A stretch of DNA of 64,000 nt, taken from the NCBI GenBank assembly GCA_028673005.1, contig CM054116.1, positions 92,586,707 through 92,650,706 on the forward strand. Direction: 5' to 3'. The notes under the pieces are model-generated. The model had not been told where the DNA came from and did no database searches. It was given only the letters and a program-made list of their open reading frames with translations. This document shows positions 12,494-22,940 of the stretch, piece by piece. Each line of letters opens with the position of its first letter. The first letter of the stretch is position 1. Both the position numbers and the translations under genes were made by a program. Source of the DNA: Tanypteryx hageni (taxonomy: Eukaryota > Arthropoda > Insecta > Odonata > Petaluridae).

Positions 12494-14240
12494 ATGCCTA
12501 AAGTATCAAGTTCGAAAGCTTATTTAATACGTCAGTGGTTACAAGAGTTCCCGTACTTCACAACGGATGGAAAAATTATCTTCTGTCAAGCATGCAACAA
12601 GGAGGTAAGTACATTATAATGCTGGCTTGCAACGAATTATTGGCCGTGAATTGCTTGTCATCTTTGAGGCAAAAACCATCCACATCTTTTGTTTATACGA
12701 GCCATTTTATGGTAACTATAGAAGTGGTTATTCAAAATGTCCAGCAATCCAGCTGCGGACCTTCGTAGCTGTAAAGTAAATTTTATATTTTTGTCCCATT
12801 TCCATATTTATTAGATTATTTCCGTATTTTTAAGGTTAATTATTTCTTCATAATTTTTCTTTATAGGTTTCAAGTGATAAAAAATCCCACCTAACTCAGC
12901 ACATCCAAGGAGTGCTACATAAGGCAAATGTTGAACGCAAATCTAAGATGAAACAAATGCTTTTAACAAAAACTTCTGAGGGATCCAGCAAGAAGAATCA
13001 GTTTTATGCAGATTTGTGTCACGCAATTGAGGCAGCCAACATTCCATTCAGAACACTGGAAAATCCAACATTCAAGGAGTTCCTAGAACGATACTGCCAT
13101 CAGTCGGTACCTTCCGAGTCAACGCTACGCAAGAATTACGTGCAACCCACGTACGATGACGCAATGCGCAGGATACGGGAGGACATTGGAGATTCACATA
13201 TTTGGATATCGGTCGATGAAACCACTGATGCTCTTGGCAGATACATGGCCAACTTGGTTGTTGGGAAATTGGACCCAGATGCGCCATCCAGAGCCTACCT
13301 CATCTGCACGAAGCAACTTGCCAAAACAATCCAGGAAACAATAGCACACTTCGTGAACAACGGACTGAAAGTGCTGTATCCCAAAAATCTAGACGAAGAG
13401 AAAGTGCTGCTCCTATACACAGACGCTGCTTCGTACATGGTTGCTGCCATGCAGTTGCTCAAGGTGTTCTATCCCTCCCTTGTGCATGTGACATGCCTTG
13501 CCCATGGTTTGAACCGCGTAGCAGAGCAAATAAGACTGGAATTCCCCAAGGTGAACAAATTGATCTCCACCGTGAAGAAGGTCTTCGTCAAGGCACCAAC
13601 AAGAATACAGGCTTTTCGAGAAAAACTGCCCGATGTCCCTCTGCCACCTGAGCCTGTGCTCACCCGCTGGGGCACATGGCTGAAAGCAGCTGAATATTAC
13701 AGCGAGCATATCCTTCATGTCAAGGAAGTTGTGACAAATCTAGCCGAGGATGCTGCCTGCGTCACTTCGGCAAAAATGTTGCTAGATGATCCCTCCATTC
13801 CCAAGGATTTGGCGTATATTAGATCCCACTATACATCCCTTGTGCAGATTATTGCTGAATTAGAGGGCTCAGGAAAACCCATCTACGAAAAAACTGCTAT
13901 GCTGAATGAAGTGAAACAAAAAATAAAGGAAGCTCCAGGTGAAGTGGGGGAAAAAGTAAAAGCAAAACTAGAAAAGTTGCTACAAAAGAACTCAGGACTG
14001 CAGAGCCTATGTACAGCAGCAGATATACTGGCAGGAAAATCCAGTGAAGTTGAGTGCAAAATTCCATTTCAACATGTACCCAAGTTGAAGTTCGCCCCCG
14101 TCACGTCAGTTGATGTCGAACGTTCTTTTTCTGCTTACAAAATGATATTAACTGACAAACGCCATAGTTTTGTGGTAGAAAACTTAGAAAAGGTGCTTGT
14201 TATTTATTGTGAGGCCAATTACGGGAAATTTGTGAAATAA
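12494..14240 (+). CDS. hAT family transposase, two exons, about 494 aa
   Basis: Cut-and-paste transposase expected to bind the element's ends in the nucleus. Exon 1 is 12494-12604 and exon 2 is 12867-14240, joined in frame. I chose the ATG at 12494 (MPKVSSSKAYL) because it directly precedes the DNA-binding domain; the frame stays open upstream without resemblance to anything. A BED/C2H2-like zinc finger spans residues 28-56 (C31, C34, H45, H49 or H55) and is completed only by splicing. The RNase H-like core shows D154 (WISVDETTD), D223 (LLYTDAAS), a C-x2-H at 247-250 (CLAH) and RW at 304-305 (LTRWGTW). The C-terminal hAT dimerisation block has E455 (VDVERSFSAY), completing the D-D-E triad. 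The finger layout recalls CGGBP1, a domesticated hAT. No stop or frameshift is seen. Confidence 0.93.
12605..12866 (+). other. Intron of the hAT transposase
   Basis: The donor AAGGAG|GTAAGT is consensus. The acceptor is a T-rich tract ending CTTTATAG|GTTTCAAG. The 262-bp intron splits the zinc-finger domain between its two Cys and its His residues, and splicing keeps the frame, which strongly supports the junctions. Confidence 0.9.
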
Positions 14241-14457
14241 ACACAAAGAGGTGACAAATTCATTATGGGAATTTCGAATGAAACACTTTGTCAAACACTC
14301 TGCGTAGTACTTAAATATATACTTGAATAGTGTTTTCAGTCAGTATTACTATATGTAATGTAGATAGTATTTTCTCGGTAACGCATGGGATATTAACCAT
14401 AAGAATAAGTTTCAATGCATAGTAGTAAAATATTTTTGTTCTTTGAAAACACAAATC

Positions 14458-14463
14458 AATAAA
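14458..14463 (+). promoter_or_regulatory. Poly(A) signal of the hAT transposase
   Basis: AATAAA about 220 bp after the stop codon and inside the element, followed by T/G-rich sequence. Confidence 0.7.
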
Positions 14464-14584
14464 GTTTCATTGACGGGCAATTTTTGCGTGCGTGCATGTT
14501 TCAGTCTTTTTTCGTGAATTAAAGTTGATAGTTGACAGAAATGATGTTGTGTTTTACTGGACATAGTTTTTGGAAGTAGTTTTT

Positions 14585-14670
14585 AGAGCCTATTTTACGT
14601 TTTATAAAGCCTAATTAAGGTACTTAAAGAGCCAATTTTAGTCGCCTAAAACTTAATTTTTAGAACCTAA
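14585..14670. repeat. Right subterminal GCCTA motif cluster
   Basis: GAGCCTATTTT, AAGCCTAATTAAGG, CGCCTAAAACTT and GAACCTAAAAATCC echo the left cluster at 12048-12145 and lead into the right terminal repeat. Confidence 0.6.
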
Positions 14671-14692
14671 AAATCCGCGGTCTAGTCATAAC

Positions 14693-17600
14693 AGCGTCTA
14701 AAGTTTTTGCACCACTCAAATCTGTCAAGACTTTGGTCGCTGAGCGCCCTATTTATTTCGTCAAGCGCACCATCACATCCCGCTGCTCTTCTTTTCCTCT
14801 CGGAGAATCAACCAACGCCGCAGCAAGCGCACTCTGCCGAAACTTTTGAGTCATCGACCGAAATATTCCGAATGCGTAATTTTTCGTTCGTCTTTTTTTA
14901 TTATTTCGTTCCACTCTGTCGCTCTTTTCCTTCCGGACCTCTCTCCAATCTCCGTTTCCCCATCTCTCTCTCTCTCGACGATCTCCACGTCAATTTTCTC
15001 ATCCGCCGCCGCCCGCTGGCACATAAGGATTCTCTCCCGTCTTCGAAAACTTCGTTTTCAAGAAAAATAGAAAGAAAGAATCCTCTTTGGAACGTCAAGG
15101 TCGTCGCCTCTCTCTACGGTGCGTGCGTGTTTTTTCTTCTTCTTCCTTCAGAAGGCTTTTCTCGCGCAGAATAACATTCTAGCACGTTCTTCTCTGCGTT
15201 TCCATATCCTTGCCTCTCATACATTTGCAGTTTTTGAGGGTTTGACGTGTCTTCCATCTATCGTCCCCGAAGAACTTTTATATAAAGTCGCACAGGCGCG
15301 AGTCTTCTCGAATGTTATCTATTCTGTTCTTTTTTCGACGTTCTCAAACATTCGGAGCATGCGACTGATGGCAACCGTCGAGCGCATTTTCATGAAGGAG
15401 TTGATAGATTTATTTCTGGATTTGTAAGAATAAGTTCCCGAATGCGATATCCTGAAAAGGTTTGCGTTATATTTTAGTTAATTGAAAGAATTCATTTAAG
15501 CGTATGAATATCGATTTTGTTTTAAAACTAAGAATTTTCTTTAAATTTTCGAACTTTGTAATAAATGGCAATTCTTAGGAAAATTGATTCCAAATATGTC
15601 GACCCACTTCTATTAGATATTTAGAAAAAGAAGGTCCAAATGCAGCATACTCATACGTAAATGCAAGGAAATTTAAAAAAATGTAAGCCGAGTTTAAAAT
15701 GATACATTTATAACAATATTGTAACAGAACTATTGAGATATTAATGACTATTACCTAACCTCTTATTCCCATTTTCCTCAAAAACTATGGGCGATGGGAA
15801 CTTTTCAAGGCTTCGCAGTCAGCATAAAAATACTATAAGAAACGCCTACTTTCATCGGAGACATAAAAACAAAACTATTTCATTATGTTGCTCAGTGAAA
15901 TCTACACGATTCTTCAGCTCAGCCCTCTACCATGCGAGTGGAGTTTTCTTTGTCTGTCAGTTTTTATTCCTCGCGAATCCAAAGTTAGCTCTAGCATCCT
16001 TTTGTGCCTCAAAGAAATCGTGACGGTTAGAACAGCAGCGAAGGAAGGAGAAGAGGTAGGTATGTAAGGAGGGGTTGTTTCATTTGTTCGGAAGCATGCC
16101 ATTTTTCTCTTCATAAAAATCTGAGGAGGTTCTTTCGGAGAAAGACTCCAAATAAAAAAAATATTAATAATAAAAAAAATGTTTTTAGTTACAAAATGAT
16201 TTCTTATCGTCCTCTCTCTCGCTCAGAGACGATTTATTATAACAGGATTGTTTACTCCTTGTAAGACTCGCGACTGGAAAATTGTTCAAGGTCGCTAACC
16301 GCCTTCTTAAACAACGGCTGTGGCGGGTTTATTTGAGAATGGGAGCTGTTTTTGTTCAACTGCCTTGGCGTGGAACGGAAAAAAATTATTTCTTTATCGG
16401 AAGAGCTCGGGATATCGAAAAATCTTTAAAAGTGAGATTCTCAGTGGCCTCTGTGACGACCAATAGGAAAGTCTCTCTCGCTTTGGTTATGGAGAGTTTT
16501 ACTATTACTTCGTTTTTACGAATGATGGAGTTTTATGGAAATGAGTTGCTTTTGTTCATTTATATTAATTTCTACTAAATCATAGTTGCAGTCGATAAGA
16601 GTGGTAAGATCTATGTTTATGGTTATATATTGCTTACAGAGCACCATATAAAATGTGCTTAGTTTAAAAATTATTTTAATATAGTATTTAACTTCCCTAG
16701 GGATTTTTTTATATTTATGTTAAAATATTTTAATATTATTCGCGTCAATGCTAGAAAGATGACTCATACTCCTTATTTTAAAATTGTTAGCACGTTGTCT
16801 TATAATTATTTTTACAATTCTTTAAAAGTGGTCCAGTTCGAAAGCATCCATTTCCAAGAGAACGCCAACCAAAAATATTCTGTAAGCAAAGCCGATCAAA
16901 GAATTAGTTAAAAATATTCAACATAATGATAAAACCCAGGAGGCCAAAAAACCCACCTGCATAACCTAACTAAATCGAAAATTTCTGAACACAAAAAATG
17001 AAATGACTAAATTACGAAACTCGTTAAAATTTAAAAATGTTAACGAGATTTTATCGGCCCTTTGGTCGTGTGTCTTTGCCATTCAGCTCTTTCCCCATAT
17101 CCTGTACACGTACGCTCAAATCACGCAATTTTATATGAGATACGTTATACACTTCGCTAACTTTTAACCGATGGATCGACGTTACCAATAAAAAAGTTTT
17201 TCTTTGAGCCGACATTCAGTTTTATTCCCTGCTTATTCGCCCAAGTCTTTATCGCCCACACACGAAGGAGGCATTTTGAAAAGTTTTGATTGCTATCCAC
17301 CCACGATCATTCCCATACTCAAATCAAGACCTTATCAATCTTTCTATTTTATATTTCTCCCCGACTTCGTCGCCATCTCCTCCTCCTATTCACTCATCCC
17401 ATTCCTTGCTTTCTTTTCATCTTCCAATCGAAAATCCTAGATCGGATTTCTTTCCGTATGCTACTGATTGTACGCAAGTGTTTCATCTAGATGATGAATT
17501 TTCTCGCACAAAAATCTTCCCGTGCTGTATATTTGTATCAACGTGAAATTCTCCTATTGTATGGGAAGATTCTCAGGCGAATTTGTAAGACGAGATTTAT

Positions 17601-17702
17601 ATTTATTTCCACAAAACAAAAAAAATTGTTTCCATTTTGTTTAAAGGATATGTTAACCTATTTATTTCTCATCATTACACGAATGTACAACTTTTCGTTT
17701 TT
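14693..17702. other. Gene-free stretch
   Basis: A pyrimidine-rich block lies at about 14860-15130, and AT-rich sequence at 15480-17000. Frames of 60-155 aa here (such as 14707-15174 and 16282-16578) have composition bias or no resemblance. A second CT-rich patch is at about 17330-17420. Confidence 0.5.
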
Positions 17703-17725
17703 TAATCATCATCATCATCATGCTT

Positions 17726-17739
17726 CTGTCCGAAGACAG
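17726..17739 (-). other. 3'-terminal LINE stem-loop, UUCG tetraloop
   Basis: On the minus strand CTGTC-TTCG-GACAG forms a 5-bp stem with a UUCG (UNCG-type) tetraloop just after the stop codon and just before the (ATG)n tail. The same stem occurs at the end of the SINE at 25889-25902. Probably the reverse transcriptase recognition structure. Confidence 0.75.
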
Positions 17740-17742
17740 GTT

Positions 17743-18997
17743 TTAACTGAATCGCTGCCTCCATTTCTCTCTCTCCCTAGAAGCCTCTTTTATACCTCTA
17801 TAAGTAGTATATCCCTGCTTTATATTATCTAATATTCCTATTCTTTTTCTCCCTCTTCCTCTTTTTCCACTAATTTTTCCTTCTAAGATCGTCCTTTGTA
17901 AACACTGTCTTCTCAATATGTGCCCTATCCAATTTGCTTTTCTTTTCCTGATTGTTTTTATTAGCATCCTATCTTCTCCCACCATTTCTAATACTTCTTC
18001 GTTTCTCTTCCTCTCTGTCCATTTCACTTTCATCATTCTTCTCCATACCCACATCTCAAAACTTTCTAAATATTTTTCCTCCTTTCTCCTTATCGTCCAC
18101 GTCTCTGCACCATAAAGAGCTATGCTCCATATGTAGCATTTTGCTAATTTCTTCCTTGTTTCTAGATTTATTTTCTTGCTTGTGAGAAGCTCCTTCTTCT
18201 CGTTAAATGCTGCTTTTGCCATAGCAATCCTACTTCTGATGTCCTGTGTACTACTTCCATCCTGTGCTAAAATACTGCCGAGATATTTGAAACTACTTAC
18301 TTGTTCCAATTTTTGGCCATTTACCATTATATTTAATTCTTTATGTTCCTTTGAAACCACCATGACTTTCGTTTTTTCTGTATTGATCTTCATTCCATAT
18401 TGTTGGCCAACCTCAACTAGTCTGTCTGTCATCCTCTGAAGCTCTTTCTCGCCTTCTGCTATTAAGCCCTGATCATCTGCGTATTTAATGGTGGTAATAC
18501 TTTCACCTCCTATCTTAAATCCTTTCTCTTCCATCAACGCTTCTTCTGTTATTGTTTCTGCATAAATATTAAATATCGCTGGTGAAATAGGACAACCCTG
18601 CCTCACTCCCCTCCCTATTGAAGTACTTTCTGTTTCTTCTCCTTCAACCCTGACTCTAATCTTTTGATCAAAGTAAAGGTTTTTAAGCAGTCTTTTATCT
18701 TTCCAATCTATTCCTATTTTGTTTAAAATACCCAGCATCTTATCCCATTTCACTCGGTCAAAAGCTTTCTCCCAATCTACAAAACAAAAATACATATCTT
18801 TATTGACTTCTAGCGCTCTTTCTATCATCATCCTCATACATCCTATAGCATCTCTAGTCCCCCTTCCTCTTCTAAAACCAAACTGATTATCTTGCAGCTC
18901 CTTTTCTATTTTACATTCAATTCTTTTGGTTATTATTCTGGTTAGAACTTTAGCTGTATGAGAAATTAAACTAATAGTTCTGTAATCAAACCACCCG
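17743..18997 (-). pseudogene. LINE reverse transcriptase, C-terminal part
   Basis: Copies LINE RNA into DNA at a nicked target site. The open frame can be read to about 19068 (441 aa), but the first 27 or so residues are unrelated and real homology begins at about YRTISLISHTAK. RT motif A is at about residues 94-106 (CFVDWEKAFDRV), motif B at 153-163 (GVRQGCPISP) and the catalytic YADD at 196-199. The C-terminal region has the common LINE signatures KYLGSIL and WIGHILRR. The frame is open to a normal stop (TAA at 17743-17745), so it decayed little after insertion. With no N-terminal endonuclease it cannot act alone. There are no cellular neighbours. Confidence 0.9.
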
Positions 18998-19639
18998 CAA
19001 CATTTTCTTACACTTCCATCCGCGCTACTGTTTTCACCCCGACATACCCCGAGCTCAGATACCATCACAAAAAATGTAAAAAAGCATTTAAATATAACTT
19101 CAAAGACGACACTGCCTAATATAATGAAATGAAATGAATGTAAATGTAAAAATTACCTGAGCCAAGCTTTACCAGGATTCTGATAATTTTACTTTAGCAA
19201 TATTATTTACTGCCTTTCCTTTTCATTGAATTTAAGTAATAAATTACAGGACGCAATGTTCTATCGGTCATATTAAAAAATTGGGTGGTAGTAATAATTA
19301 AGTCGAGGTATTATAGTTAATGATATGTCTGAACTTGATAAGAAAAATTGCTTTCTCAGAATATTTTCTGTGTATCGATGGCTTAAATATGAAATTTTAT
19401 CCACAAAAGTATAACCTATGCAGAAGTAGTTGATTCACCTTATCCTCATCAATCTTCTTCTTTATAGAAGAACAAAAAGCGCCCTATTTTTTCCTGCCAT
19501 CCTTTTTTATAACATATTCTCTCGTTCCACGATCCTAGAGCGCTTCTTTTCTTCCCGTCCACGACAGACCCAACACCTTTTAAACTATTACACCTCATTC
19601 TATACCACCTATTTTTAGCGTATGTCCTCTTATTTTGGG

Positions 19640-20110
19640 TGTCGTCTACCATTTTTCTCTCTTTATCATATTCGCCAACTCACATGTTCGTTTTCCTCCC
19701 TCCCTTTCAACTTTTACCTTCTTTTCTACCTCTTTTAATTGTCTCTTTCTCTATTGCACGCTCTCCCCAAATATTCCCCCTTTACCTGTCGTCATTTTCT
19801 CCTTTCCCTAAAAGGTCGTCTGCTTCTCCGAACTCTTCCTCACTCCAACACCTCGAAATCTTTTCATTCAAACTCCGCCTCAAACTTGCCCCAATCTTTT
19901 CTCCTCTCTTTCACTTCGACTACCTTCTTTCCTCCCTCCCTCTCTCTCTTTCATCTTGTACGTTCACTGCTCCTCCTTAAACCCCGCTCCTTGTGAAATC
20001 TACCTCCTTTCATACTAAACTCCCTAACTTCTCTCTCTTCTTCCGATCCCTCCTTCCATTTTTATTGCTTCCCTCTTCACCGTCGTCCTATTTATCTCTC
20101 TCTCCACGCC
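19640..20110 (+). repeat. Polypyrimidine-rich tract
   Basis: About 470 bp with strong C+T excess on the plus strand, made of CTCTTTC, CCTCCCT and similar blocks with no clean period. Confidence 0.75.
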
Positions 20111-20781
20111 CTCTCGCGTAAAAGTTTCTCCCGTAAATCCAACCGTTGTGCACTTCCTGCCACATAAATCAGCGAAGACTCAGGGAAATCCACGACAGGG
20201 TCCCGTCCCGCCGCCAGCCACCCCTCATTTTTCCCTTCTCTCTTAAACTCCCCTTCCCGCCCCATGCTTCCCTCCGTTGTTCAACGCTCAGACCCTCTTC
20301 TTTATCTCCCGTTTGTCCGAACACCAAAATCCTATCTCTTAAAACTCTTTCCCTTCACACTTTTACCTATCCCCCTACTTGAACCTATCTCATCCAAGAT
20401 CTGTTTCACCATTTCCCCACATCTTCGCTGGTCCTTTATCGTTCCCAGTTTACCCATCCGTCATTCTTTTTTTCATTTATCCAGGATATACGGCAGTTAT
20501 AAACCGTAAAGTTTTATTGAATTCGTGGCGGACACTTATCATTTGTTTTTCCTTCCTTCGTCTCGGATACAGTTATCTGCGTTCATGGAGATTATAATAT
20601 ACTAAGGCAGCCGTTTGTCCGTTTTAATGCATAAGTAGCCGATCGCATCAGATTTTAAAGCATTGAACACAGATTATGAATTTTGTTATATTGTATGTAA
20701 AAATCTTTCCTTTTTTCTCCGGATTGTTCCAAAAAGAAATCTTTAAAAAGGTTCCTATGCGCCACCTCATCATCCTCTCCC

Positions 20782-20855
20782 ATTCTTCTCTTCATATATA
20801 ACACCTCTAACTCTGTCTATCTTCTCTTCATATGTAACACCTCTGTCTGCCTATC
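20782..20855 (+). repeat. Tandem duplication of about 37 bp
   Basis: TCTTCTCTTCATATATAACA and TCTTCTCTTCATATGTAACA begin two successive copies within a pyrimidine-rich stretch; each continues CCTCT...CTGTCT. Confidence 0.75.
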
Positions 20856-21464
20856 TTTCTCTCTTCTTCATCTCTACTCTTTAAGAGGGCTCGTTACGCT
20901 ATGTTAAACCAATTACCATTATCTAGCTCCACGCCCGAATGGACAAAACTACCGCTGACAATTCATTTTAATTAATTTTCAATCGACGCGCCCCAATTTT
21001 CGTATGCTCTGTATCGACTTAACTTCGAATAAATGAAATCGCAAAACTATACGGCTGTCAAAGAGATTAGGTCTCGGCAGTAGGATCGGTTATGAGCCAC
21101 TTGACTTACCGTTCGTTGGGTTGTGTTTGTAGAACGAGGATGAATAAATGTTCAGAACGAATGCGAGTCTTTTTGTAGACAAAGTTTCGAGGTTATTAAA
21201 ACTTGTGAGCAAAGAAATTTGAGAAAGGAGGAAGAGTGAGAGTGAGAAAGACGTAATGAAACGTAAGAGAGGGGGAGGTTGTAACAACAAAATGAATTAA
21301 GAAGAACTTCAAGGAGTGAAATCATAAATTAAACGGATTGCTTTTTAGGAGACGTTAAAGAAATGCCAAAACAGATTTTAAACATTGCAGCAACAGATAC
21401 AAAAGTGTTATGTGTGATTTGCAATTTTTTTCTGATTTTTTTATATTAATAAAAAATTTTAATA

Positions 21465-21750
21465 ATTACAGAATATAATTTTGAAACGAGAAAAAAGTCT
21501 GCTATGACCGGGAATCAAACTGGGTCTTTCACTTTCCGTGCGGATATTCTACCACTGAACTATCGTAGCAGATCAATTTTCTCGTTTCTGAACGCGGATG
21601 TTTCCTTGGTTGGGACGGAACTTGCCAAGCTAGTATCAAACTGCCCCAACAGATGTCCTCTAAGAGATACATCGAAGAAAACTCCTCCCTCTCAAATGGT
21701 GAGATTGCCAAGCAAGAAATTGATGGAATAATCCATGGCATAATAAAACA
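21465..21750 (-). repeat. tRNA-Gly-like dispersed repeat, monomer
   Basis: Read on the minus strand, this matches the 298-bp unit of the 36.9-37.4 kb dimer throughout: TTGGCAATCTCACCA, GAGAGGGAGG, TTGGGG, GATACTAGCTTGGC, ATCCGCGTTCAGAAAC and the tRNA-like block with TTCTCGTTTCAA after it. This copy starts at the TTATGCC point of the unit and ends near AATTA(C), so it is rotated relative to the dimer. It is clearly diverged (many substitutions, a gap of about 12 bp near its start). Target duplications are unclear. Confidence 0.85.
21501..21569 (-). other. tRNA-Gly-derived module (not a functional tRNA)
   Basis: The acceptor arms GCTACGA and TCATAGC, a box A (TAGTTCAGTGG) and a degraded box B (AGTTTGATTCC) are visible. 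The anticodon loop reads ACGGAAA and lacks the U33 that working tRNAs have. Derived from tRNA-Gly(GCC), judging by GGTAGAAT and GATTCCCGG. Confidence 0.75.
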
Positions 21751-21892
21751 TTATTTCCTACATATGCACCAGGGAAGAAGAGCAGCTTCATCAAATAGAT
21801 TAGCATAATTAATGTTTTTAAAGTCTCGTTGAGAAATGAACTTTTGCTTATACTTCTGAGAGTTAAGAGAATAGGCCAGAAAGATATCGTCA

Positions 21893-22035
21893 TGAGAGAG
21901 AGGAGACAAGAGAGAAGGAGAGGGAAAGGGGGAGAGAGGGAGAGAATGAGGGGAAGCAGAAGTTTGGGAAAGCGGGAAGTTTTGTGGGAGATAGGGATAT
22001 AGGGAAGTAGAGTGAGTTAGTGAGAGGGAGAGATA
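21893..22035 (+). repeat. Purine (GA)-rich tract
   Basis: About 140 bp of almost pure G and A on the plus strand, one of only three purine tracts in the window. It abuts the 3' end of the LINE remnant that follows. Confidence 0.85.
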
Positions 22036-22452
22036 GGATTGATTGATTGATTGATTAATTTGGTCTTTATTTGGGGCGAGATTGATAGTAAGAAGTCCCA
22101 TCTTCCACCTATCCCCTCGTCATGAAACATACAATAATACATAGAACATTATGTAAATACAAGTAATAATAAAATTACTATTATTGGAAAGGAAAAGATG
22201 TAACTTTGTGGGAAAAAATAAGAACTGCGGACTAATGAAATCCACATAAAAGGCCCACTGCAGGAAAACAAGGAAAACACCCACACAAGAAGAGGGGTGT
22301 GAAAAACCTGCGAAACGTACTTAGATTCACTAAAGACATGAATAAGGAAATTTATAACAAAAGATGAAAAGCATAAAGCTATACATCAGGGAAAAGTTTG
22401 CACATTACGAATAGATCTTTGATGGAATGAACATATAAAAATGAAAAAAATG

Positions 22453-22479
22453 AATATATATATATATATATATATATTA
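22453..22479. repeat. (TA)n microsatellite
   Basis: A short alternating TA run inside the LINE remnant's 3' region. Confidence 0.9.
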
Positions 22480-22651
22480 ACATTGTTATGACTAACAAGA
22501 TAGAGAAAAAACCAAATGACTACAATAAAATAACAAATAAATGAATAAAATAAAATAAAGTATAAATCTAGCTCAATAAGTATTGTTTTGTCAAAATCAA
22601 GATTAAGAAACATTGAAGCATTAAGAGTGTTTAACTGTTCCCTTGAAAGAA

Positions 22652-22939
22652 TTAGAGAGATTGATAGCAGTGTCGTATGAATGATGAGAGCGAGTAAAAA
22701 TTTTTTATTGTTTGGGGAAGTTCGTTCCATAGTCTGCAAGCGGTTACAATGAAGAACTTGTTGAAAATTACTGTTCTGTGATGAGGAATAAGGAGTTTAT
22801 GGCTCCCTCTGATATTACGGTTATGTACAGTGTCTATACTCCTGAAGATATGTGGATTGTTAGAAGTAAGTAATTGATATAGTAAGGAAAGCAAGTGGAG
22901 GCGTCTTCGGGTCTCCAAATTTAACCAGGAGAGATGGGG
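22652..22939 (-). pseudogene. LINE ORF2 C-terminal fragment
   Basis: The fragment reads HLSWLNLETRRRLHLLSLLY and continues into PHHRTVIFNKFF and ACRLWNELPQTI before a normal stop. Many Jockey/CR1-type LINE proteins end in this pattern (LExRR...LLYK, HRT...KNSFF, WNxLP), after the reverse transcriptase. The RT itself is absent. The best start I can justify is the homology edge at about 22939, not a methionine. It is non-functional because of truncation. Confidence 0.8.
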
Positions 22940-22940
22940 T

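Larger units (their letters stand above)
11934..14684 (+). mobile_element. Apparently complete autonomous hAT transposon
   Basis: The left end TAGACCGCGGATCTTTAGGT (11934-11953) and inverted right end TAGACCGCGGATTTTTAGGT (14665-14684) agree at 19 of 20 bases. GTCATAAC lies directly outside both ends (11926-11933 and 14685-14692), a perfect 8-bp target duplication. Inside are a TATA box, a two-exon transposase with every motif in place and a poly(A) signal. GCCTAAAA/GCCTATTT motifs cluster near both ends, as expected for hAT subterminal transposase sites. The 2.75-kb length is normal for hAT. The near-identical ends and open frame suggest a recent arrival; whether it still moves cannot be told. 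Confidence 0.95.
17703..19000 (-). mobile_element. RTE-like LINE, 5'-truncated, minus strand
   Basis: A reverse transcriptase frame is followed after only about 40 bases by a stem-loop (17726-17739) and a short trinucleotide tail that reads (ATG)n on the minus strand (17705-17722). Very short 3' tails ending in simple repeats are typical of RTE-clade LINEs, so I favour that clade over Jockey or CR1. The endonuclease and the start of the RT are missing: similarity fades at about 18985-19010 and the sequence upstream is unrelated, as expected for incomplete target-primed reverse transcription. I could not define a target duplication. Confidence 0.85.
19010..21464. other. Gene-free, pyrimidine-rich region
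   Basis: The plus strand is dominated by C and T from about 19640 to 20110 and again at 20220-20480. Frames of 60-113 aa here are Ser/Leu/Pro-rich artefacts. A tail-like run of ATGAAATGAAATGAATG at about 19117-19142 may be an orphan SINE/LINE 3' end. Confidence 0.5.
22036..22940 (-). mobile_element. Non-LTR retrotransposon 3' remnant, minus strand
   Basis: The minus strand carries the last part of a LINE protein (22652-22939), about 600 bp of 3' untranslated sequence, an AATAAA at about 22072, and a terminal (AATC)n tail (22036-22058). The type of protein tail fits the Jockey/CR1/L2-like LINEs. Severely 5'-truncated; target duplications not identified. Confidence 0.75.
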
